From NCBI RefSeq assembly GCF_014656415.1, contig NZ_BNCJ01000016.1:1-64000 (forward strand): 64,000 bases of DNA. The letters are read 5' to 3'. Positions 58,292 through 64,000 of this stretch are shown here, piece by piece; within the stretch, counting starts at the first letter, position 1, and each line of letters opens with the position of its first letter. The notes below the pieces were generated by a model. That model made no database searches and was not told the origin of the DNA. It was given only the letters and a program-made list of their open reading frames with translations. The DNA is from Seohaeicola zhoushanensis (GTDB lineage Bacteria; Pseudomonadota; Alphaproteobacteria; Rhodobacterales; Rhodobacteraceae). The position numbers were made by a program, and so were the translations under genes.

Positions 58292-58730
58292 ATTCTTTCC
58301 TTTGTTCCGATTGTTAAAACTTTCTGTCGGATACTGAAACATTGACCTCCGGAACGTCAAGGTATTTTCTCCGCCGCACGGCCGCCACGGCGAAGGTCAC
58401 GGACCGGGATGCGTAAAATCCGGGCGAAGCGGGCCGGGCGGACCCTCGCATGCAAGGCCCCTTTCGCCATGACGCGCCCGTAGCGGCAAGGCGCTAACGG
58501 CGAAGGTCAGCTCTCCGGTTTTCGGCGAAGCACGGCCCGGCACCTTCACCACCCGAAAATTATTCGCCGATTCGCCGTCGCCGCCCTGCCTGCGCCAATC
58601 CCCCAGGCCCCGTCGAACCGCGAACTTCCCCCCAACCCTCTCTTTCATTTGGCGCGGCTTCGCACTATGGCCTTACTGGTGGAAAGAGCCGCGGTGCGCT
58701 GCCCGCAAAGCCGTAGAAAGGGAGGGTTCG
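58292..58730. other. intergenic region before ilvD
   Basis: These 439 bases separate the divergent TRAP and ilvD genes. No coding sequence is supported: a minus-strand frame at 58397-58648 has poor composition. A hairpin, CCGTAGCG with CGCTAACGG, occurs near 58479-58500. The TRAP side is AT-rich just before the DctP start and may hold its promoter. A good ribosome site (GGGAGGG) precedes ilvD. Confidence 0.5.
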
Positions 58731-60584
58731 ATGCCCCGTTATCGTTCGAGAACAAGTACCCATGGCCGCAACATGGCCGGCGCCCGCGGGCTGTGGCGCG
58801 CAACCGGAATGACCGAAAGCGATTTCGGCAAGCCGATCATCGCAATCGTCAACTCCTTCACCCAGTTCGTGCCCGGCCACGTCCACCTCAAGGACCTCGG
58901 CCAACTGGTCGCGCGCGAGGTCGAGAAGGCCGGCGGCGTCGCCAAGGAGTTCAACACCATCGCGGTGGATGACGGCATCGCCATGGGCCACGACGGGATG
59001 CTCTACTCGCTGCCCTCGCGCGAGGTGATCGCCGACTCGGTGGAATACATGGTCAACGCCCATTGCGCCGACGCCATGGTCTGCATCTCGAACTGCGACA
59101 AGATCACCCCCGGTATGCTGATGGCTGCCATGCGCCTCAACATCCCCGCGATCTTCGTCTCGGGTGGTCCCATGGAAGCGGGCAAGATCGACCTCGCCTC
59201 GCTCGAGGTGAAGAAGATCGACCTGGTTGACGCCATGGTCGCCGCCGCCTCGGACGCCTATACCGACGAGCAGCTGCAGCACATCGAGGAAAACGCCTGC
59301 CCGACCTGCGGCTCCTGCTCGGGCATGTTCACCGCCAACTCGATGAACTGCCTGGCCGAGGCGCTTGGCCTCGCCCTGCCCGGCAACGGCTCGACGCTGG
59401 CCACCCATGCCGACCGCAAGGGCCTGTTCCTGGAAGCCGGCCGCAAGATCGTCGAAATCACCCGTCGCCACTACGAGCTGGAAGAGCATGGCCTGCTGCC
59501 GCGCGAAATCGCGACCTACGAGGCCTTCCAGAACGCCATGAGCCTCGACATCGCCATGGGCGGGTCGACCAATACCGTGCTGCACCTGCTGGCCATCGCC
59601 AACGAAGGCGGCGTCGACTTCACCATGGACGACATCGACAAGCTCTCGCGCAAGGTGCCCTGCCTGTGCAAGGTCGCGCCGAACATCGAGAACGTCCACA
59701 TGGAGGACGTCCACCGCGCCGGCGGCATCTTCTCGATCCTGGGCGAACTCTCCCGCGCCGGCCTGTTGCACAACGACTGCTCCACGGTCCACTCGACCAC
59801 CATGGGCGAGGCGATTGCGCATTGGGACATCAAGGTCGCCAACAACCCCGAGGCCGAGCAGCTGTTCCGCGCCGCCCCCGGCGGCGTGCGCACCACCCAG
59901 GCCTTCTCGACCGAGAACCGCTTCAAGGAGCTGGATACCGACCGTGAAAAGGGCGTGATCCGGTCGAAGGAACATGCCTTCAGCCAGGACGGCGGCCTCG
60001 CGGTCCTCTTCGGCAACATCGCCGAGGAAGGCTGCATCGTGAAGACCGCCGGGGTCGATGCCTCGATCCTCAAGTTCACCGGCACGGCCCATGTCTGCGA
60101 AAGCCAGGATTCGGCGGTGAACGACATCCTCACCGGCAAGGTGAAGGAAGGCGACGTGGTCGTCATCCGCTACGAAGGCCCGCGCGGCGGTCCGGGGATG
60201 CAGGAGATGCTCTATCCGACCAGCTACCTCAAGTCGAAGGGCCTGGGCAAAGCCTGCGCCCTGCTGACCGACGGGCGCTTCTCGGGCGGAACCTCGGGCC
60301 TGTCCATCGGCCACGTCTCGCCGGAAGCGGCAGAGGGCGGCACCATCGGCCTGGTCGAAAAGGGCGACAAGATCGAAATCGACATCCCCAACCGCCGCAT
60401 CCACCTGGCGGTGGACGACGCCGTGCTGGCCGAACGCCGTGCCGCGCGCGAGGCCAAGGGCTGGCAGCCGGAAGAGAAGCGGACCCGCAAGGTGTCCAGC
60501 GCGCTCAAGGCCTATGCCGCGCTGACCACCTCTGCCGCACGCGGCGCGGTGCGCGACGTGAGCCAGCTCGAACGCAAGAACTGA
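58731..60584 (+). CDS. ilvD: dihydroxy-acid dehydratase
   Basis: The 617-residue enzyme converts 2,3-dihydroxyisovalerate and its homologue into the 2-oxo acids of valine and isoleucine biosynthesis. Cluster-binding Cys and metal motifs are visible: [12 protein letters not shown], and [19 protein letters not shown]. Length matches the E. coli enzyme, and [24 protein letters not shown] ends the catalytic core. It stands alone, divergent from a TRAP operon and convergent with the malonate operon. Confidence 0.97.
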   Translation: MPRYRSRTSTHGRNMAGARGLWRATGMTESDFGKPIIAIVNSFTQFVPGHVHLKDLGQLVAREVEKAGGVAKEFNTIAVDDGIAMGHDGMLYSLPSREVIADSVEYMVNAHCADAMVCISNCDKITPGMLMAAMRLNIPAIFVSGGPMEAGKIDLASLEVKKIDLVDAMVAAASDAYTDEQLQHIEENACPTCGSCSGMFTANSMNCLAEALGLALPGNGSTLATHADRKGLFLEAGRKIVEITRRHYELEEHGLLPREIATYEAFQNAMSLDIAMGGSTNTVLHLLAIANEGGVDFTMDDIDKLSRKVPCLCKVAPNIENVHMEDVHRAGGIFSILGELSRAGLLHNDCSTVHSTTMGEAIAHWDIKVANNPEAEQLFRAAPGGVRTTQAFSTENRFKELDTDREKGVIRSKEHAFSQDGGLAVLFGNIAEEGCIVKTAGVDASILKFTGTAHVCESQDSAVNDILTGKVKEGDVVVIRYEGPRGGPGMQEMLYPTSYLKSKGLGKACALLTDGRFSGGTSGLSIGHVSPEAAEGGTIGLVEKGDKIEIDIPNRRIHLAVDDAVLAERRAAREAKGWQPEEKRTRKVSSALKAYAALTTSAARGAVRDVSQLERKN

Positions 60585-60594
60585 TCAGCGAAAC

Positions 60595-60618
60595 GACAGG
60601 CGCGGCAACGCGCCTGTC
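60595..60618. terminator. hairpin with GCAA tetraloop after ilvD
   Basis: GACAGGCGCG (60595-60604) and CGCGCCTGTC (60609-60618) form a perfect 10-bp stem closed by a GCAA (GNRA-type) loop, 10 nt after the ilvD stop and 21 nt from the stop of the converging malonyl-CoA synthetase gene. It is likely a shared bidirectional terminator. Confidence 0.78.
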
Positions 60619-60639
60619 ACCGGTCAAGGGGCAGCCGCC

Positions 60640-62154
60640 TCAGCCGCCCGCGCTGAACACCCCGGCATATTGGTCACGCAGGATGTTCTTCTGCACCTTG
60701 CCCATGGTGTTCCGGGGCAGTTCGCTCACCACCTCCAGCACCTTGGGCTGCTTGAACCTGGCGAGCTTCTCGCCCACCGATGCCCGGATCGCGTCGAGGT
60801 CCGGGGTCGCGCCCGGTGCGGCCACCAGCACCCCCACGACGCCCTCGCCGAAATCGGGATGCGGCACCCCGATCACCGCGCTTTCCAGCACGCCGGGCTG
60901 GTCGTCGAGCACCAGCTCGACCTCCTTGGGATAGATGTTGTAACCGCCCGAGATGATCAGGTCCTTGGCCCGGCCCACGATCTGCACATAGCCGTCCGGA
61001 TCCACCAGGCCGATATCGCCGGTGATGAAGAAGCCGTCCTCGCGCAGCTCGGCCTTGGTCTTCTCGGGCATCTGCCAATAGCCCTGGAACACGTTCGGCC
61101 CGCGCACCTCGATGATCCCCGCCTCGCCATCCGGCAGCGTCGCGCCGGTCTCGGGGTCGGTGATCTTCAGCTCCACCCCCGGCAGCGGGAAGCCGACGGT
61201 GCCGGCGCGCCGTTCCCCTTCATAGGGGTTCGAGGTGTTCATATTGGTCTCGGTCATGCCGTAACGTTCGAGGATACGGTGCCCGGTGCGCGCCTCGAAG
61301 GCCTTGTGCGTCTCGGCCAGCAGCGGGGCCGAGCCGGAGGTGAACAGCCGCATCCCGCTGCAGATCGCGCGGTCGAAACGCGGGTCGGCCAGCAGGCGGG
61401 TGTAGAAGGTCGGCACCCCCATCATCGAGGTCGCCTGGGGCAGGAAGCGCAGCACCGTGTCGACGTCGAACTTCGGCAGGTAGATCATCGAGGCCCCGGC
61501 GGCCAGCACCACGTTCGAAGCGACGAACAGGCCGTGGGTGTGGAAGATCGGCAGCGCGTGCAGCAGCACGTCCTGCGGGGTAAAGCGCCACTCCTCCACC
61601 AACGTCAGCGCGTTCGACAGCAGGTTCGACTGGCTCAGCATCGCGCCTTTCGAGCGGCCGGTGGTCCCCGAGGTGTAGAGCAGTGCGGCTAAGTCGTCGT
61701 CGGTCCGATCGACCGGCCTGAACTGGTCGGGCTGCCCCGCCGCCGCGTCCGAAAGGCTGCCCGTGCCGTCGGCATCCAGCGTCAGCACCCTGGCCGCGCC
61801 GGCGATCCTTCGCAGCGTCTCCTCCGAGGCCGGGCCGCAGACAACCGCGCCCGCTGCGCTGTCGCTGACGAAATACTCCAGCTCATCCGCCTTGTAGGCG
61901 GTGTTGAGCGGCAGGAAGACCACGCCCGACATCACGCAGGCGGCATAGAGCGCCAGCGCCTCGGGCGATTTCTCGACCTGCACCGCCAGCCGGTCTCCCG
62001 GCTTCAGCCCGGCCGCCGCCAGCGCCCCGGCCTGCCGCGCGGCGATGCGCAGGAAGGCGTCGCCGCTGAGGTGGGTTCCATCCTGCAATGTGAGGAAGGT
62101 GGTGTCGCGCCCCTTCAGCGGTGCCAGCAGCCGATCATACAGCGGGTTCGCCAT
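60640..62154 (-). CDS. matB: malonyl-CoA synthetase
   Basis: The 504-residue ANL-superfamily ligase has ALLYTSGTTGRSKGAMLSQ, ALPIFHTHGLFVASN, RYGMTETNMNTSNPYEGERR, the hinge GDIGLVDPDGYVQIVGRAKDL and the Lys motif NTMGKVQK. The MTETNM and HTHGLF blocks are typical of malonyl-CoA synthetases. It sits with malonyl-CoA decarboxylase and a TRAP permease, which fits malonate uptake and use. ATG 62154 follows GGGAGAGGG. Confidence 0.9.
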   Translation of the reverse strand: MANPLYDRLLAPLKGRDTTFLTLQDGTHLSGDAFLRIAARQAGALAAAGLKPGDRLAVQVEKSPEALALYAACVMSGVVFLPLNTAYKADELEYFVSDSAAGAVVCGPASEETLRRIAGAARVLTLDADGTGSLSDAAAGQPDQFRPVDRTDDDLAALLYTSGTTGRSKGAMLSQSNLLSNALTLVEEWRFTPQDVLLHALPIFHTHGLFVASNVVLAAGASMIYLPKFDVDTVLRFLPQATSMMGVPTFYTRLLADPRFDRAICSGMRLFTSGSAPLLAETHKAFEARTGHRILERYGMTETNMNTSNPYEGERRAGTVGFPLPGVELKITDPETGATLPDGEAGIIEVRGPNVFQGYWQMPEKTKAELREDGFFITGDIGLVDPDGYVQIVGRAKDLIISGGYNIYPKEVELVLDDQPGVLESAVIGVPHPDFGEGVVGVLVAAPGATPDLDAIRASVGEKLARFKQPKVLEVVSELPRNTMGKVQKNILRDQYAGVFSAGG

Positions 62155-62167
62155 TGTCCCTCTCCCT

Positions 62168-63409
62168 TCACGCCGCAACGGATGTCTTGACCAGCGCCCG
62201 TACGGCCTTGCTCGCCACCACTTCCTTGTGGCTTGCGAATTTCTCGTGGTTCTCGGCGAAGTTCTCCGCCTCGTAGCGGTAATTCACCATCGCCCCCGCG
62301 CTCTCGGCCAGGCCCTTCTCCGACAGGTCGGCCCCGGCGTGCACCGCGTGGACATAGGCCCCGTTGCCGAGGTGGAAGCGCGCCACCGGGTCATAGGGCA
62401 TCCCGTCGCCGCGCTTGGCGGTCAGCAGGAACTGCGCCGCCACGGCGCGCAGGCCCTCGCTGTCGAGCGTGGCCGGGTCGATCCCCTCCTCGGCCATCCA
62501 GCGCGTCAGCGTCGGGATCGGCGACAGGGTGACGAAAGTCCCAAGCCCCGGCAGTTCGGCGGCGAGGTCTTCGGTCACCTGCTTGATCAGCGAGTTGCCA
62601 AAGGAAATGCCGGCCAGCCCCGCCTGGCAGTTCGAGATCGAGTAGAATACCGCCGTATCCGCCTCTTCCGCCGCCAGCGGCGCGCGTTCCTCGGTCAGCA
62701 GCCGCTGGACCGAGCCGGGAATGCCCTTGGTCAGCGCTACTTCGACGAAGATCAAAGGCTCGTCCGGCATGGCCGGGTGGAAGAAGGCGAAACAGCGCCG
62801 GTCCGAGGGTTCGACCCGGCGCCGCAGGTCGTCCCAGGAATGGATCGTGTGCACCGCCTCATAGGCGATGATCTTTTCGAGGATATGCGCCGGGCTCTGC
62901 CAGTTGATCCGCCGCAGCACCAGGAAGCCCCGGTTGAACCAGGACGAGAAGAGATGCTGGAAATCCAGGTCGATCCGCGACCGCGGATCGCTGCGCGGGA
63001 TCAGCCGCAAGAGGTCGGCGCGCATCGCCACCAGCTGTGGCGTCGCGCCCGGCACCCGGTTGAGCCGCCGCGCCAGTTCCTGCCGCTTCGGCTCGGCCGC
63101 CTGCAGGAAGGCGCCATAGGCGGCCTGCCCCGGCTCGGCCTCGAAGGCGTCGAGAGCCGCGCGCACCTGGGTGATGTCGATGCCGAGATCGCCGGCGAGA
63201 TGGTCGAAGAAGGCCAGCTTGCCGGCATCGTCGAGCGCACCATAGCGGTCGAGGATCTGCGCCGCCGTGGTCATCCCCGAAATCTCGCCATTGCCCGACA
63301 GCAGGTCGGCGATCAGCGCCTCGGTGCTGCGGGTGTCCGGCGCGCCGCCAAGCCGCCAGGGCGTATTTCGCGAGAACAGCGTGGCGAGAACGCCGGACAG
63401 CAGGCTCAT
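62168..63409 (-). CDS. malonyl-CoA decarboxylase
   Basis: The 413-residue enzyme has the family's N-terminal helical domain and the C-terminal acyltransferase-fold domain (PLIFVEVALTKGIPGSVQRLL; VFYSISNCQAGLAGISFGNSLIKQV; DPVARFHLGNGAYVHAVHAGAD with the conserved His). It converts malonyl-CoA into acetyl-CoA and CO2. ATG 63409 overlaps the DctM stop by 4 nt. A longer frame begins inside that gene and is rejected. Acts immediately after MatB. Confidence 0.92.
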   Translation of the reverse strand: MSLLSGVLATLFSRNTPWRLGGAPDTRSTEALIADLLSGNGEISGMTTAAQILDRYGALDDAGKLAFFDHLAGDLGIDITQVRAALDAFEAEPGQAAYGAFLQAAEPKRQELARRLNRVPGATPQLVAMRADLLRLIPRSDPRSRIDLDFQHLFSSWFNRGFLVLRRINWQSPAHILEKIIAYEAVHTIHSWDDLRRRVEPSDRRCFAFFHPAMPDEPLIFVEVALTKGIPGSVQRLLTEERAPLAAEEADTAVFYSISNCQAGLAGISFGNSLIKQVTEDLAAELPGLGTFVTLSPIPTLTRWMAEEGIDPATLDSEGLRAVAAQFLLTAKRGDGMPYDPVARFHLGNGAYVHAVHAGADLSEKGLAESAGAMVNYRYEAENFAENHEKFASHKEVVASKAVRALVKTSVAA

Positions 63410-64000
63410 ATCGCGACCCCCATGACAGCCTCGGGCAGCCAGGTGGCCAGACCCGGGAAGATGCACATCAGGATGATGGCCAGGATCATGCAGCCGACGA
63501 AGGGCATCGACCCGACCAGGATCTGCCGCAGCGTGATGTCCGGCGCGATGCCGTTGATCACGTAGAGGTTCAGCCCGACCGGCGGCGTGATGAGTCCGAT
63601 CTCCATGTTGATCGTCACGATCACCGCGAACCAATAGGGGTCAAACCCCGCCGCGGTGATGATCGGCAGCAGGATCGGCGCCGACATCAGGATCACCGCG
63701 ACCGGCGGCAGGAAGAAGCCGGCAACGAGCAGGAACAGGTTGATCACCGCCATCAGCACCCAGCGGTTGACGTCCAGCGCCGCGATGTATTGCGCCACCG
63801 ACTGGGTCACGACCAGCGAGGACAGCATGAAGCTGAACACGCCCGCCGCGCCGATGATGAAGAGGATCATCACGCTCTCGCGGGTGCTGTCGCGCAGCAC
63901 CACCCAGAGGTCGCGGCCGCTGAACATGCGATAGATTACGATGGCCGCGAGGATGCAGAGCATCGCGCCCACGGCGGCGGTCTCCGAGGGCGTCGCCACC
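63406..64000 (-). CDS. TRAP transporter large permease DctM, C-terminal part
   Basis: About 198 residues of a DctM protein whose start lies beyond the right edge. The window begins in the conserved GVATPSETAAVGA region (typical of the middle of DctM) and ends with NMEIGLITPPVGLNLYVINGI. The gene overlaps the malonyl-CoA decarboxylase start by 4 nt, so it belongs to the same operon and is probably the large subunit of a malonate TRAP importer. Confidence 0.92.
   Translation of the reverse strand, partial: VATPSETAAVGAMLCILAAIVIYRMFSGRDLWVVLRDSTRESVMILFIIGAAGVFSFMLSSLVVTQSVAQYIAALDVNRWVLMAVINLFLLVAGFFLPPVAVILMSAPILLPIITAAGFDPYWFAVIVTINMEIGLITPPVGLNLYVINGIAPDITLRQILVGSMPFVGCMILAIILMCIFPGLATWLPEAVMGVAI

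Noticed and set aside
58397-58648. 83-residue minus-strand frame in the ilvD upstream gap
   Set aside because: No ribosome site, poor composition and no recognisable motif.

Overview
The window is about 64 kb of GC-rich DNA with densely packed, often overlapping operons, many ATGA or TGATG junctions and four TRAP dicarboxylate-type transporters. With the single-gene IlvD, the BkdA/B/E3 cluster with a divergent Lrp regulator, and IS6-family remnants, this suggests an alphaproteobacterium of the Rhodobacterales (Roseobacter/Paracoccus-like). That assignment is inferred from gene content, not from a marker gene. No rRNA, tRNA, CRISPR array or replication origin was found.

Left edge (1-2.9 kb): eroded DNA with a gene fragment, a frameshifted MaoC-type hydratase pseudogene, a spermidine-synthase-like protein bracketed by strong hairpins, and an IS6-type transposase remnant. 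2.9-11 kb: a sugar-acid catabolic island with an OtnC-type class II aldolase, a GntR regulator, a DctPQM TRAP importer, an extended SDR, a RuBisCO-like protein and a DUF1537 acid-sugar kinase. The last pair matches the 3-oxo-isoapionate (apiose) type of pathway. 11-15 kb: a second IS6 remnant, then an unusual overlapping trio: an orphan ABC-type solute-binding protein, a protein with a two-TM periplasmic sensor plus HAMP fused to an MFS transporter, and a separate two-TM sensor. 15.4-17.5 kb: a secreted choice-of-anchor I/RTX protein. 17.5-25.3 kb: a dipeptide/nickel-family ABC importer co-transcribed with a metallophosphoesterase and a HAD phosphatase, with a divergent LysR. A third IS6 remnant and a decayed MetX-family pseudogene follow.

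26.5-41.2 kb is an acyl-CoA island. Two separate kinase + acyl-CoA dehydrogenase pairs of the LvaA/LvaC (ACAD10/11) type occur with an SDR, an acyl-CoA synthetase, two enoyl-CoA hydratases and a TRAP importer, under TetR and GntR control. This suggests uptake and beta-oxidation of 4-hydroxy acids or lactone-derived acids. A nucleotidyltransferase-fold gene with a TTGTTGAACA operator array lies between the two halves.

41.4-49.3 kb: an orphan 7TM histidine kinase and a branched-chain 2-oxoacid dehydrogenase operon (E1alpha, E1beta, E2, E3, plus a small ACT-like protein) divergent from an Lrp regulator. 49.3-58.3 kb: a class III aminotransferase, HyuA/HyuB-type ATP-dependent amidohydrolase subunits, an IclR regulator and a TRAP importer, consistent with use of a cyclic amide (hydantoin, oxoproline or lactam). 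58.7-64 kb: ilvD, then malonyl-CoA synthetase, malonyl-CoA decarboxylase and the end of a TRAP large permease, forming a malonate-use operon that runs off the right edge.
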